A stretch of 64,000 nucleotides of DNA from contig NZ_CADIJP010000002.1 in NCBI RefSeq assembly GCF_902859725.1, positions 331,823 to 395,822 on the forward strand, in the 5' to 3' direction. This document shows, piece by piece, positions 48,139-57,936 of the stretch. The notes beneath the pieces are model-generated. The model was not told the DNA's origin, did no database searches, and saw only the letters and a list, made by a program, of their open reading frames with translations. Numbering within the stretch: position 1 is the stretch's first letter; the number at the start of each line of letters is the position of its first letter. The DNA is from Achromobacter mucicolens. Its GTDB lineage: Bacteria > Pseudomonadota > Gammaproteobacteria > Burkholderiales > Burkholderiaceae_B. Both the position numbers and the translations under genes were made by a program.

Positions 48139-48648
48139 TTACGCGCCCATCAGCATGATTCCCGCCAGCAAACCGCCCAGTTCCTCGCAACGCGCCAGAT
48201 CCGCTGCCGGAACGGTCTTGGGCGCCAGGATCTGCGCGGCTGTCTGTGCGCCCAGATTCACGATGACGGCGGGCGCGACCGGGGTCAGCCGCCAGCCGGT
48301 GCAGATGCGTTCGACCTGCCGGGCGGCGCCCGCGCCGTCGCTGCCCGCGCTGATCATGGCGGCGTAGGGCAGTCCCTGCAGGCTGTCCAGCACCGCGTAG
48401 TAGTTGCGATCAAAGAACTCCTTCATCTCGCCGCTCAGGCTGGCGAGATTCTCGGGGGCGCAGAAGATGAACCCCTGGCTGGACAGCATTGCGTCTGCGC
48501 CAACTTCCTGCGCGCGCAACAGCGTAACGCGCAGATCGTCCGGCTGCTCCAGCGCGGCCGCCGCTTTGGTGGCTCCGCGCGCGGCGGCGCGCGCCATCTG
48601 CTGCGCCGCGCCCGTGCGCGAATGCCAGACGATCAGCAATTCCTTCAT
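48139..48648 (-). CDS. Flavodoxin-like NAD(P)H:FMN oxidoreductase family protein
   Basis: This 169-residue protein begins ELLIVWHSRTGAAQQMARAAA, the FMN phosphate-binding loop of flavodoxins and FMN reductases. It continues with FIFCAPENLASLSGEMKEFFDRNYYAVLDSLQG, in the style of NAD(P)H-dependent FMN oxidoreductases. The substrate is not known. Its ATG overlaps the mtfA stop by four bases, so it is the second gene of that operon. A longer in-frame start inside mtfA was rejected. Confidence 0.85.
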   Translation of the reverse strand: MKELLIVWHSRTGAAQQMARAAARGATKAAAALEQPDDLRVTLLRAQEVGADAMLSSQGFIFCAPENLASLSGEMKEFFDRNYYAVLDSLQGLPYAAMISAGSDGAGAARQVERICTGWRLTPVAPAVIVNLGAQTAAQILAPKTVPAADLARCEELGGLLAGIMLMGA

Positions 48649-49478
48649 GCGTAACGCTCCGCCGGGTCCTGCCGGTAGTAAGCCCGCAGCATCGCATACC
48701 ACTCGGGCAGGGCCTGCTGCATGGGGTGGGGATCCACGAAGAAGTGCTCCGAACTGACGGCAAAGAATTCGCCTTCGTCCGTGGCCGCGTAGGGATCCAT
48801 CGGCAGTTGCCCGTACCAGGCGTCTGCTTCCTCGCTCTCGGGGTCCACGTCGTGCGGGATCGCTGCCTCCACGGCGTCGACCGCCGTAATGAAGCGGTCC
48901 AGGCTGTCGTCCAGCACCTGGCGCCACGCGCGCGGCTGGATCTCGGGATGCGCCGACAGCGACGGCATGCCGTCCGCAAAGCCCGAGCGAAGGTCCAGCT
49001 TGTGGGCAAATTCGTGGATGACGACGTTAAAGCCGCCTTCGGACAACTGCGTGTCCTCCCAGGACAGGACCAGCGGCCCGCCTTCCCAGGCTTCGCCCGC
49101 GGCGTCCTCGATGTACTCGTGGACCACGCCATCCTCGTCCTGACGCGAGCGCGGAATGCGGAAGCTGGCGGGATACACGATGATCTCGTCCCAGCCTTCG
49201 TACAGCTCGGGCGTGAGATTCAGGATGGGCAGGCAGGCCTGCGCGGCGATGGACAGCCGCATGAAGTCCGAGACCTCTAGCCCCTGCGCGCCGTTTATGG
49301 TCTTGCTGGCGAGCAGCCACGCGGCGCGCGCCTGCAGCTGGGCGGCTTCGCCCGGCGTCAGCACGGTCAGAAATGGGTAGGTGTCCAGCACCTGCCGCCA
49401 GAGTTCGGGCGGGATGCGGGCCTGCATCTCGGCGACCTCGGACGGGCGGGCGCCGCGCCCCTTCAGCCAGCGCAACAT
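48645..49478 (-). CDS. mtfA: Zinc-dependent peptidase MtfA family
   Basis: This 277-residue cytoplasmic M90-family peptidase has zinc motif HEFAH at residues 155-159 in GFNVVIHEFAHKLDLRSG, plus the conserved C-terminal VSSEHFFVDPHPM. In E. coli MtfA binds the repressor Mlc and so affects the glucose PTS. Here its partner may differ. It is divergent from relA. Confidence 0.92.
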   Translation of the reverse strand: MLRWLKGRGARPSEVAEMQARIPPELWRQVLDTYPFLTVLTPGEAAQLQARAAWLLASKTINGAQGLEVSDFMRLSIAAQACLPILNLTPELYEGWDEIIVYPASFRIPRSRQDEDGVVHEYIEDAAGEAWEGGPLVLSWEDTQLSEGGFNVVIHEFAHKLDLRSGFADGMPSLSAHPEIQPRAWRQVLDDSLDRFITAVDAVEAAIPHDVDPESEEADAWYGQLPMDPYAATDEGEFFAVSSEHFFVDPHPMQQALPEWYAMLRAYYRQDPAERYA

Positions 49479-49585
49479 AAGCTTTGGTTCCTTACATATG
49501 CCGGGATGCGGCAGGGTGTTCAGGGTGATTGAACCCTAGTGTAGAGTGTTGGGATATTCAACCAGATACCTGTGCTACGCCCGTC

Positions 49586-51865
49586 ATGTCCGCCCCGCCT
49601 GTTCCCGATGCGCCTTCGCCATTCGACGCTTCCTGGCGGCAGGAAGCCGGGTCGGGCCTGGATGCCGATGGCCTGACGTTGCTGGACCGGGCCGTCGCCT
49701 GGGCCGAGCCGCGTTTCCACGGCCAGAATGCCCTCACGGGCGAACCTCTTGCCGGTCACGGCGCCGGCGTGGTCCGTATCCTGGCCGCCATGCACACCGA
49801 CGCGGCCACGCGCACCGCCGCGCTCCTGGCCGCGCTGCCCACCGACCTGATGGCCCCCGCGCCGTCCTTGCGAAACGACCCCATCGCCGCTGCCTTCGGC
49901 ACGGAGGTCGCGCGGCTGGTGCAGGGCGCCTACGCCCTGCTGCGCCTGGGCGTGGTCGCCCGCCAGGCCAGCGATGCCGCCGCCGTAAGCGGCTCGCAAA
50001 AGGAAATGCAGCGCAAGATGCTGCTGGCCATGGCCGCCGACCTGCGCATCGTGCTGATGCGGCTGGCCTCGCGGCTGCGCACGCTGCGCTGGCACGCCGA
50101 AACCAAGGCCCCGTGCTCGCCCGACTTTGCCCGCGAGACCCTGGACCTGTACGCGCCGCTGGCCAACCGGCTGGGCATCTGGCAGATCAAGTGGGAAATG
50201 GAAGACCTGTCCTTCCGCTTTCTTGAGCCTGAAAAGTACAAGCACATCGCCCGCCTGCTGGAAGAAAAGCGGGTCGAGCGCGAGGCCTTCATCGCCGGCG
50301 CCATCGCGCGTCTGCAACAGGCTCTTGCCAAAAGCGGCATCCAAGCCGAGGTCAGCGGCCGGCCCAAGCACATCTACAGCATCTGGAACAAGATGCGCGT
50401 CAAGCGTCTGGACTTCTCGCAGATGTACGACCTGCGGGCGCTGCGCGTCATCGTCGACGACGTGCGCGCGTGCTACACGGCCCTTGGCATGGTGCACGAG
50501 ATGTGGACGCCGCTGTCCGAGGAATTCGACGACTACATCTCGCGGCCCAAGCCCAACGGCTACCGGTCCCTGCACACGGTGGTCACCGATGACGATGGCC
50601 GCCCCTTCGAAGTGCAGATACGCACGCGCGAGATGCATCAGTTCGCCGAATACGGGATGGCCGCGCACTGGCGCTACAAGGAAGCGGGCGCCAAGGGCGG
50701 CCAGGTGGCTGCCTCCAGCGAATACGACCGGCAGCTTGCCTGGATGCGCCAGCTGCTGGCCTGGAACAGCGAAGTCGAGGGCGGCGCGGACACGCCGCCC
50801 GAACCGGGCAAGCCCGCCTCGGGCAGGGCCGCCGCGGGCAAGAGCCGCGGCGCGGTGGCGGCGCCCGCGCACACCGACGAGCGCATCTATGTGCTGACGC
50901 CCCAGGCGCGCGTGATCGAGTTGCCCGCCGGCGCCACGCCGGTGGATTTTGCCTACCACCTGCATACCGACCTGGGTCATCGCTGCCGGGGCGCGCGCGT
51001 CGATGGGCAGATGGTGCCGCTGCAGACGCATCTGTCCACCGGGCAGACCGTGGAGATCATCTCCGCCAAGTCCGGCGGCCCGTCGCGCGACTGGCTCAAT
51101 CCGCAGTTGGGCTTTCTGGCCAGCCCCCGCGCACGCGCCAAGGTGCGCATGTGGTTCAACGCCATTGAACTGCAGCAGCGCATCACGCAGGGCCAGGCGC
51201 TCGTCGAAAAGGAATTGCAGCGCCTGGGCAAGACGGCCATCAACCTGGAACAGCTGGCCCAGAACCTGGGCTTTGCCCGCGCCGACGACCTGTACGTTGC
51301 CGCGGCCAAGGAAGAATTCAGCCTGCGCCAGATCGATGCGGTGTTCCAGCAGCCGGCGCCCGCGGCCGAGCCCACGCCGGCCGCGCTGCGCCACGCCAGC
51401 GCGGGCAGCGCCGAGAAAAGCGGCAAGAGCGGCGTGCTGGTGGTCGGGGTGGGGTCGCTGTTGACGCAGCTTGCCCGCTGCTGCCGCCCCGCGCCGCCGG
51501 ATGCGATCTCCGGGTTCGTGACGCGCGGCCGCGGCGTTTCCATCCACCGCCGCGACTGCCACAGCTACCTGGCACTGGCCGCGCGTGAGCCCGAACGCGT
51601 CATCGAGGTGGCGTGGGGCGAAACCGCCGATACCTTCTATCCGGTAGACATCAGCGTGCGCGCGCACGACCGGTCCGGCCTCCTGCGCGACCTGTCCGAA
51701 GTGTTCGCGCGCCTGCGCCTGAACGTGGTGGGCGTGAACACCCAGAGCAAGCAGTCGCTGGCTCACATGGTGTTCACGGTGGAAGTGCGCGGCGGCGAAT
51801 CGCTGTCGCGCGCGCTCGATGCGCTGGCCGAAGTGCCAGGCGTGTCGTCGGCGACGCGCCGCTAG
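49586..51865 (+). CDS. relA: RelA-type (p)ppGpp synthetase with degenerate hydrolase domain
   Basis: This 759-residue stringent-response enzyme makes (p)ppGpp on starved ribosomes. In the N-terminal hydrolase-like domain the His-Asp pair is missing (AALLAALPTD where SpoT has an HD motif), so it should be synthetase-only. The synthetase domain has GRPKHIYSIWNKM, DDYISRPKPNGYRSLHTVV and VQIRTREMHQFAEYGMAAHW. TGS (~430-490), zinc-finger-like CCRP...HRRDC and C-terminal ACT domains follow. I chose the ATG at 49586. An in-frame TTG at 49529 adds 19 unlikely residues. No Shine-Dalgarno sequence is evident. Confidence 0.95.
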   Translation: MSAPPVPDAPSPFDASWRQEAGSGLDADGLTLLDRAVAWAEPRFHGQNALTGEPLAGHGAGVVRILAAMHTDAATRTAALLAALPTDLMAPAPSLRNDPIAAAFGTEVARLVQGAYALLRLGVVARQASDAAAVSGSQKEMQRKMLLAMAADLRIVLMRLASRLRTLRWHAETKAPCSPDFARETLDLYAPLANRLGIWQIKWEMEDLSFRFLEPEKYKHIARLLEEKRVEREAFIAGAIARLQQALAKSGIQAEVSGRPKHIYSIWNKMRVKRLDFSQMYDLRALRVIVDDVRACYTALGMVHEMWTPLSEEFDDYISRPKPNGYRSLHTVVTDDDGRPFEVQIRTREMHQFAEYGMAAHWRYKEAGAKGGQVAASSEYDRQLAWMRQLLAWNSEVEGGADTPPEPGKPASGRAAAGKSRGAVAAPAHTDERIYVLTPQARVIELPAGATPVDFAYHLHTDLGHRCRGARVDGQMVPLQTHLSTGQTVEIISAKSGGPSRDWLNPQLGFLASPRARAKVRMWFNAIELQQRITQGQALVEKELQRLGKTAINLEQLAQNLGFARADDLYVAAAKEEFSLRQIDAVFQQPAPAAEPTPAALRHASAGSAEKSGKSGVLVVGVGSLLTQLARCCRPAPPDAISGFVTRGRGVSIHRRDCHSYLALAAREPERVIEVAWGETADTFYPVDISVRAHDRSGLLRDLSEVFARLRLNVVGVNTQSKQSLAHMVFTVEVRGGESLSRALDALAEVPGVSSATRR

Positions 51866-51872
51866 AGGGGTG

Positions 51873-51896
51873 TCCGGCAGCGGCGCCGCTGCCGGA
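51873..51896. terminator. Perfect 24-bp palindrome between convergent relA and MFS genes
   Basis: TCCGGCAGCGGC followed by its exact reverse complement starts eight bases after the relA stop. A second GC-rich stem CCCGCG-N10-CGCGGG follows at 51903-51924. There is no T-run, so termination is likely but would not be classical. Confidence 0.5.
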
Positions 51897-51942
51897 GATT
51901 GTCCCGCGCGGTGACCCACGCGGGGCGGAGGCGGTTCAGGCC

Positions 51943-53256
51943 TCAGTGCTCCAGGTCTTCATGCGCGCGATCACGCATGTAGAACGCGGCAACCAGGCCC
52001 AGGGCCACGCCAAACATCACGTAGTAGGCGGGCGCCATGGGCGAGCCGGTGGTCTTGATGAGCCAGGTCACGATGAACTGCGCGAACCCGCCAAAGATCA
52101 TCACGGCCACGTTATAGGCCAGCGACAGGCCCACCGAACGCACGCGCGCCGGGAACAGCTCGGCCATCACCGTGCTGAACACGCCAAAGAATGCCGACAC
52201 GAAAATGCAGACCACGACCTGCACGGTCAGCAGGCGGCCGATCGACGGCGCGTCCGACAGCCAGAAGTACAGCGGGTACAGCACGATCAGGTAGCCGATC
52301 AGCGAGCCGATCACGAGCGGACGGCGGCCGATGCGGTCGGACCAGGCGCCCATGAACGGGGTCAGCACCACCATCAGCGCCGCGCCCGCCATCTGCACCA
52401 GGAAGGTCTGGTTCAGCGGCAGCATCAGCACCTTGGTCGAATAGGTGACCAGATACGTGAAGGTGATGTAGATGGACACCGTGGCCGTCACCACCAGGCC
52501 CACGCCGATCAGCGTCTCGCGCGTGTGGGTGCGCAGCATCTGACCCAGCGACAGGCGCTTGACCTCGCCGCGCTCGGCGGCCTGGCGGTCGGCTTCCTTC
52601 ATCTGCTTGAAGGCGTCCGTTTCGTCGACATTGCGGCGGATATAGATGGCGATCGGCACGATCACCAGGCCGAAGGCGAACGGCAGGCGCCACGCCCAGT
52701 CGGCGATCTGCTGCTCGGTGAAGAACTCGGTGATCAGCGTGCCGCAGGCCGCGCCAATCAGCAGCGCCAGCATCTGGCCCGCCATCTGCCACGAGCCGTA
52801 GAAGCCGCGCTTGCCGTTGGGCGCCATTTCGATCAGCAGCGCCGTCGACGTGCCGAACTCGCCGCCGGCCGAGAAGCCTTGCAGCAGGCGAGCGATGAGG
52901 ATGAAGATCGGCGCCAGGATGCCGGCCGCGTGGTAGGTGGGCGCCACCGTGATCAGCGCGATGGACACGGCCATCAGCGAGGTCACCAGCACCATGGCGG
53001 CCTTGCGGCCCTTGCGGTCGCCGTACAGGCCCAGGATGATGCCGCCCACCGGGCGCATGAAGAACCCGACGCCGAAGATGGCGGTGGTCATGAGGATGGC
53101 GTTCAGTTCGCTGCCGGGGACGCTGGGGTCCGTGGGAAAGAACAATTTGGCGATGATCGGCGTCATGAACGCGAACACCAGGAAGTCATACCATTCGAGG
53201 GCGTTGCCTATTACCGCTGCCACGATGTTGCGTGTGGGGACTGCTTTGTGCTGCAC
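51943..53256 (-). CDS. MFS transporter of the metabolite:H+ symporter (MHS) family
   Basis: This 437-residue inner-membrane protein has about 12 transmembrane segments. GNALEWYDFLVFAFMTPIIAKLFFP at the N-terminus, RPVGGIILGLYGDRKGRKAAM and GFSAGGEFGTSTALLIE are the hallmarks of MHS symporters such as citrate, alpha-ketoglutarate, proline/betaine and shikimate carriers. The substrate is not assignable. CitA-like citrate uptake is one possibility. It starts with GTG and has AAGGAGA five bases upstream. Confidence 0.9.
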   Translation of the reverse strand: MQHKAVPTRNIVAAVIGNALEWYDFLVFAFMTPIIAKLFFPTDPSVPGSELNAILMTTAIFGVGFFMRPVGGIILGLYGDRKGRKAAMVLVTSLMAVSIALITVAPTYHAAGILAPIFILIARLLQGFSAGGEFGTSTALLIEMAPNGKRGFYGSWQMAGQMLALLIGAACGTLITEFFTEQQIADWAWRLPFAFGLVIVPIAIYIRRNVDETDAFKQMKEADRQAAERGEVKRLSLGQMLRTHTRETLIGVGLVVTATVSIYITFTYLVTYSTKVLMLPLNQTFLVQMAGAALMVVLTPFMGAWSDRIGRRPLVIGSLIGYLIVLYPLYFWLSDAPSIGRLLTVQVVVCIFVSAFFGVFSTVMAELFPARVRSVGLSLAYNVAVMIFGGFAQFIVTWLIKTTGSPMAPAYYVMFGVALGLVAAFYMRDRAHEDLEH

Positions 53257-53399
53257 GGGATCTCCTTGGGGGCTTTTTAAAATCCGGCCGACATTCTAGG
53301 CGGTGCCGCCCCGGCCGTCCTGGCAATCGTCCGCAAGGGGCCCGAGACGCGGCCGCTGCCTGGCTTTACACTGCGTCTTTTCCCCACGAGAGTAGTGAC

Positions 53400-54551
53400 A
53401 TGAACGCGCGCACCTGGCTGGAAACGCTGGTTGGCTTTGACACCACCAGCCGCAATTCCAATCTTGCCCTGATCGAAACCGTCCGTGACTGGCTCAAGGG
53501 TCAGGGCGTCGAGGCATGGCTGGCGCACAACCCCGAGCGCACCAAGGCCAACCTCTTTGCCACGCTGCCGGCGCAAGACGGCAACCAGCAGGGCGGCATC
53601 GTCCTGTCGGGCCACACCGACGTGGTGCCCGTGGACGGTCAGGACTGGAGCACGGACCCGTTCAAACTCGTCGAAAAAGACGGTCTGCTCTATGGCCGCG
53701 GCAGCTGCGACATGAAGGGCTTCATTGCCGGATCCCTGGCCCTGGTGCCGGAATTCATGGCCATGCCGCGCAAGAAGCCCATCCATCTGGCGTTCTCCTA
53801 CGACGAGGAAGTCGGCTGCGCCGGCGCGCCGTACATGCTGGCCGACCTGCACGAACGCGGCATCCGTCCCGAGGGCTGCGTCGTGGGCGAACCCACCGGC
53901 ATGCAGGTCGTGGTGGCCCACAAGGGCATCAATCTCTTCCGCTGCAAGGTCCACGGCAAGGCGGCGCATTCCTCGCTCACGCCCCGCGGCTGCAACGCCA
54001 TCGAATATGCCGCCCGCCTGATCTGCCGCATCCGCGACCTCGCGGACAGCTTCAAGGCCAACGGCCCCTACGATCAGTTCTACGACGTGCCGTTCTCCAC
54101 GATGACCACCAACCAGATCCGGGGCGGCATCGCGGTCAACACCATTCCCGAACTGTGCGAATTCACCTACGAATTCCGCAATCTGCCGGGCATGCGTCCC
54201 GACGACATCCAGGCCGAAGTCGAAAAATACGTGCGCGAAGAGCTGCTGCCGAAGATGAAGGCCGAATTCGACGGCGCCAGCATCGAAATCGAGACCGGCG
54301 CCGCCGCGCCCGCCCTGGAAGCCTCGGAAGAAGCCGCCATCACCCAGCTCGTGCGCGCCCTGACCGAAGACCGCGCCACGCGCAAGGTGGCCTACGGCAC
54401 CGAGGCGGGGCTTTTCCAGGGGATCGGCATTCCCACGGTGGTCTGCGGTCCCGGCCACATCGAACAGGCCCACAAGCCCAACGAATACGTGGCGCTGGAC
54501 CAGCTTGCCGCCTGCGAAACCTTCTTGCGCCGCATGGGGCAGTCGCTCTGA
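53400..54551 (+). CDS. argE: Acetylornithine deacetylase ArgE
   Basis: This 383-residue M20-family zinc hydrolase makes ornithine from N-acetylornithine in arginine synthesis. Metal ligands lie in SGHTDVVPVDG, GRGSCDMKGF, DEEVGCAGA and the C-terminal GPGHIEQAHKPNE. The dimerisation domain begins CKVHGKAAHSS. M20 relatives such as succinyl-diaminopimelate desuccinylase are alternatives, but the motif spelling and length favour ArgE. I chose the ATG at 53400. Confidence 0.9.
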   Translation: MNARTWLETLVGFDTTSRNSNLALIETVRDWLKGQGVEAWLAHNPERTKANLFATLPAQDGNQQGGIVLSGHTDVVPVDGQDWSTDPFKLVEKDGLLYGRGSCDMKGFIAGSLALVPEFMAMPRKKPIHLAFSYDEEVGCAGAPYMLADLHERGIRPEGCVVGEPTGMQVVVAHKGINLFRCKVHGKAAHSSLTPRGCNAIEYAARLICRIRDLADSFKANGPYDQFYDVPFSTMTTNQIRGGIAVNTIPELCEFTYEFRNLPGMRPDDIQAEVEKYVREELLPKMKAEFDGASIEIETGAAAPALEASEEAAITQLVRALTEDRATRKVAYGTEAGLFQGIGIPTVVCGPGHIEQAHKPNEYVALDQLAACETFLRRMGQSL

Positions 54552-54569
54552 CGAGCGGAGCCCCAGGGG

Positions 54570-54595
54570 GCGGGCGGCACGCCGGTGCCGTCCGC
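54570..54595 (+). terminator. Hairpin between argE and trpB
   Basis: GCGGGCGGCAC and GTGCCGTCCGC form an 11-bp stem with one G-T pair and a GCCG loop. There is no T-run. A -10-like TAAAAT (54602-54607) follows directly and may belong to trpB. Confidence 0.5.
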
Positions 54596-54671
54596 GTCAG
54601 GTAAAATGACGGGTTGCAAACCGGATTTGCGGCCGGCAGTGGCCTGCCGCGATGCCGGGGGAGATGCTTTG

Positions 54672-55871
54672 GTGAAACCTTACGACTTTCCGGATGCCAA
54701 GGGCCATTTCGGGCCTTATGGCGGTGTTTTCGTGGCGGAAACGCTGATGCACGCGCTCGATGAACTGCGCGCGTCCTATGACCGTTATCGGGTCGATCCC
54801 GCCTTCCTGGAAGAGTTCAACTACGAACTCAAGCATTTCGTGGGCCGGCCCAGCCCCGTCTACCACGCCCGGCGCTGGTCCGAGCTGGTCGGCGGCGCCC
54901 AGATCTGGTTCAAGCGCGAAGACCTGAACCACACCGGCGCGCACAAGATCAACAACTGCATCGGCCAGGCCCTGCTGGCCAAGCGCATGGGCAAGCCGCG
55001 CGTCATCGCCGAAACCGGCGCGGGCCAGCACGGCGTGGCCACCGCCACCGTCGCGGCCCGCTACGGCATGGAATGCGTGGTCTACATGGGTAGCGAAGAC
55101 GTGCGCCGCCAGGCCTCCAACGTCTACCGCATGAAGCTCTTGGGCGCGACCGTGGTGCCCGTGACTTCCGGTTCGCGCACCCTGAAGGACGCGCTGAACG
55201 AAGCCATGCGCGACTGGGTCACCAACATCGAAAACACGTTCTACATCATCGGCACGGTGGCGGGTCCCGACCCCTATCCCCGCATGGTGCGCGATTTCCA
55301 GACCGTCATCGGCAACGAATGCCTGACGCAGATGCCCGAGGCCATCGGCCGCCAGCCCGACTACGTCGTGGCGTCGGTGGGCGGCGGCTCCAACGCCATG
55401 GGCATCTTCCATCCCTACATCCCCCACGAAGAAGTGCGCCTGATCGGCGTTGAAGCGGCGGGCGAGGGCATGGACAGCGGCAAGCACGCCGCATCGCTGG
55501 CCGCGGGCCAGGTGGGCGTGCTGCACGGCAACCGTACCTACGTCATGCAGAACGAGGACGGCCAGGTCCAGGAAACGCATTCCGTCTCCGCCGGCCTGGA
55601 CTACCCGGGCGTCGGCCCGGAACACGCGTGGCTCAAGGATTCGGGCCGCGCCGAATACGTCGGCATCACCGACGAGGAAGCCCTGAAGGCTTTTCACGAT
55701 TGCTGCCGCATCGAAGGCATCATGCCCGCGCTGGAGTCCTCGCACGCTATCGCGCAGGCCGTCAAGATGGCCGCCACGCTGCCGCGCGACGCCGTGATCC
55801 TGGTCAATCTGTCGGGCCGCGGCGACAAGGACATGCACACCGTCGCCGAACGCGCCGGCATCGAGCTCTGA
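54672..55871 (+). CDS. trpB: Tryptophan synthase beta chain
   Basis: This 399-residue PLP enzyme condenses indole with serine. PLP Lys lies in HTGAHKINN, the phosphate-binding GGGSNAMG loop follows, and the [15 protein letters not shown] block is typical of TrpB1. The GTG at 54672 has GGGGGAG eight bases upstream and gives the usual N-terminus ([13 protein letters not shown]). A TTG one codon earlier is less likely. It is two bases from trpA, with which it forms the alpha2beta2 complex. Confidence 0.96.
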   Translation: MKPYDFPDAKGHFGPYGGVFVAETLMHALDELRASYDRYRVDPAFLEEFNYELKHFVGRPSPVYHARRWSELVGGAQIWFKREDLNHTGAHKINNCIGQALLAKRMGKPRVIAETGAGQHGVATATVAARYGMECVVYMGSEDVRRQASNVYRMKLLGATVVPVTSGSRTLKDALNEAMRDWVTNIENTFYIIGTVAGPDPYPRMVRDFQTVIGNECLTQMPEAIGRQPDYVVASVGGGSNAMGIFHPYIPHEEVRLIGVEAAGEGMDSGKHAASLAAGQVGVLHGNRTYVMQNEDGQVQETHSVSAGLDYPGVGPEHAWLKDSGRAEYVGITDEEALKAFHDCCRIEGIMPALESSHAIAQAVKMAATLPRDAVILVNLSGRGDKDMHTVAERAGIEL

Positions 55872-55873
55872 AC

Positions 55874-56737
55874 ATGACAACCCGCACTGATCGCATTGCC
55901 GCGGCTTTCGCGCGCACCGCAGAGTCCGGCCGCGCCGCGGCCCTGATTCCCTACATCGCCGCCGGCGATCCTTCCCCCGGGGCCACCGTGCCGCTGATGC
56001 ACGCGCTGGTGGATGCCGGCGCCGACGTCATCGAACTGGGCGTGCCGTTCTCGGATCCCATGGCCGATGGCCCCGTCATCCAACGCGCCGCCGACCGCGC
56101 CATCGCGCAAGGCGTGGGCCTGGCCCGCGTGCTCGAGCTGGTGGCGGATTTCCGCCAGCGCGACACCGCGACGCCCGTGGTCCTGATGGGCTACGCCAAT
56201 CCCATCGAACGCATGGGGCAGGCGGAATTCGCCAGCCGCGCCGCGCAGGCCGGCGTGGACGGCGTGCTGGTCGTGGACTATCCGCCCGAGGAAGTCATCG
56301 AGTTCGCCGCCACCCTGGGCGAACACGGCATTGCGCCCATCTTCCTTTTGGCGCCCACGTCCACCGAAGAACGCATCAAGGCCGTCGCCACGGTGGCGCG
56401 CGGCTACGTGTATTACGTGTCGCTCAAGGGCGTGACGGGCGCGGGTTCGCTGAACACCGACGACGTGGCCGACCGCGTGGCCCTGATTCGCCGCCACGTG
56501 CGCGACATTCCGGTCGGCGTGGGATTCGGCATCCGCGATGCCGAAAGCGCCCAGCGCGTGGCCCGATCGGCCGATGCCGTGGTCATTGGCAGCAAACTGA
56601 TTGAAACCATGGAGCAGGCGGTCGCCAACGCACCGGCTGCCCAGCAAACCGACGCCGCAGTCGCCGCCGCCAGCGGCTGGCTGCGCACCATCCGGCAGGC
56701 GCTGGATCAAGTAAAACGAGAGAACGCGTCGGCCTGA
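55874..56737 (+). CDS. trpA: Tryptophan synthase alpha chain
   Basis: This 287-residue TIM-barrel enzyme cleaves indole-glycerol phosphate and channels indole to TrpB. The catalytic Glu lies in [17 protein letters not shown], the catalytic Asp lies in VVDYPPEE, and loop 6 reads [12 protein letters not shown]. It is in an operon between trpB and accD. Confidence 0.96.
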   Translation: MTTRTDRIAAAFARTAESGRAAALIPYIAAGDPSPGATVPLMHALVDAGADVIELGVPFSDPMADGPVIQRAADRAIAQGVGLARVLELVADFRQRDTATPVVLMGYANPIERMGQAEFASRAAQAGVDGVLVVDYPPEEVIEFAATLGEHGIAPIFLLAPTSTEERIKAVATVARGYVYYVSLKGVTGAGSLNTDDVADRVALIRRHVRDIPVGVGFGIRDAESAQRVARSADAVVIGSKLIETMEQAVANAPAAQQTDAAVAAASGWLRTIRQALDQVKRENASA

Positions 56738-56774
56738 GCGGCCGGGTCGCGATCTCAAACGGGATGAATACTCA

Positions 56775-57650
56775 ATGAGCTGGATCGATAAACTCCTGCC
56801 GCCTCGCATCAACAAAACCAGCGACAGCGGCGCCCGCCGCGTTCCCGAAGGCCTTTGGGTGAAATGCCCGTCGTGCGAATCGGTGCTGTATAGCGAAGAC
56901 CTGGCAGCCAACCTTCACGTCTGCCCCAAGTGCGACCACCACATGCGGATCGGGGCTCGTGCCCGGATCGATTCACTGCTCGACATGGAAGGCCGCGTTG
57001 AAATCGGCCAGACCACGCGTTCGGTCGACACCCTGAAGTTCAAGGACACGCGCAAGTATCCCGAGCGCCTGCAAGAGGCCGTCAAGGCCACGGGCGAATC
57101 CGACGCGTTGGTGGTCATGAGCGGCTCGATCCGCGGCGTGCCCGCCACGCTGGCCTGCTTTGAATTCGAATTCATGGGCGGCTCGATGGGCTCGGTGGTG
57201 GGCGAGCGCTTTGCGCGCGGCGCGCAGGCGGCCCTGGACAACAAGACGCCGTTCATCTGCGTGGCCGCTTCGGGCGGCGCGCGCATGCAGGAAAGCCTGC
57301 TGTCGCTCATGCAGATGGCCAAGACGAACGCCATGCTGACCCGCCTGTCGGCCGCCGGCCTGCCGTTCATCAGCGTCCTGACCGATCCCACGATGGGCGG
57401 TGTGTCGGCCAGCTTTGCGTTCATGGGTGACGTCGTCATTGCCGAACCCAAGGCCCTGATCGGCTTTGCCGGCCCGCGCGTGATCGAACAGACCGTGCGG
57501 GAAAAGCTGCCCGAAGGCTTCCAGCGCGCGGAATTCCTGCTGCAAAAGGGCGCCATCGACATGGTCGTGGATCGCCGCCAGCTTCGCGAAGAAATTGCCC
57601 GCCTGCTGGCGCTGCTGACCAATCAGCCGGCCGACGTGGTGACTGCCTGA
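56775..57650 (+). CDS. accD: Acetyl-CoA carboxylase carboxyltransferase beta subunit
   Basis: This 291-residue subunit of the enzyme that makes malonyl-CoA has an N-terminal zinc ribbon with Cys31, Cys34, Cys50 and Cys53. The crotonase-like carboxyltransferase core follows ([36 protein letters not shown]). It is 37 bp after trpA, the usual arrangement in beta- and gammaproteobacteria where trp genes precede accD. No folC follows. Confidence 0.97.
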   Translation: MSWIDKLLPPRINKTSDSGARRVPEGLWVKCPSCESVLYSEDLAANLHVCPKCDHHMRIGARARIDSLLDMEGRVEIGQTTRSVDTLKFKDTRKYPERLQEAVKATGESDALVVMSGSIRGVPATLACFEFEFMGGSMGSVVGERFARGAQAALDNKTPFICVAASGGARMQESLLSLMQMAKTNAMLTRLSAAGLPFISVLTDPTMGGVSASFAFMGDVVIAEPKALIGFAGPRVIEQTVREKLPEGFQRAEFLLQKGAIDMVVDRRQLREEIARLLALLTNQPADVVTA

Positions 57651-57698
57651 CAATGCTGCCGGCGCCGGGCTGCCGCATGACGGTAGCGCCGGCTTCGG

Positions 57699-57743
57699 AA
57701 AATGCCGCCAGCAGCTTCGTGCTTCGGGCGGCATTTTTGTTTT
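57699..57743 (+). terminator. Terminator of trpB-trpA-accD
   Basis: AAAATGCCGCC pairs with GGCGGCATTTT and is followed by TTTGTTTTT, about 50 bp after accD. Confidence 0.88.
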
Positions 57744-57936
57744 TGCGCTCAGCGTCAAAGCTCGGGCACGCCACTTGCTAAGGCGGCCTAGCGCAAAATC
57801 GCAAGCTTGAATTACGCGTGGTCCGGAACAGTCTTTTTCATGTCCGTTTGTTGCCATATTGCGACATGCGTAAGGCGGGTTGGTCCGGATTTTGCTAATG
57901 TTCCCCGTTAGTCCAGAAATAGATGGAGTTAATCCC

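Noticed and set aside
49529-49585. TTG start upstream of relA
   Set aside because: Adds 19 residues without family match. The ATG at 49586 gives the expected N-terminus.
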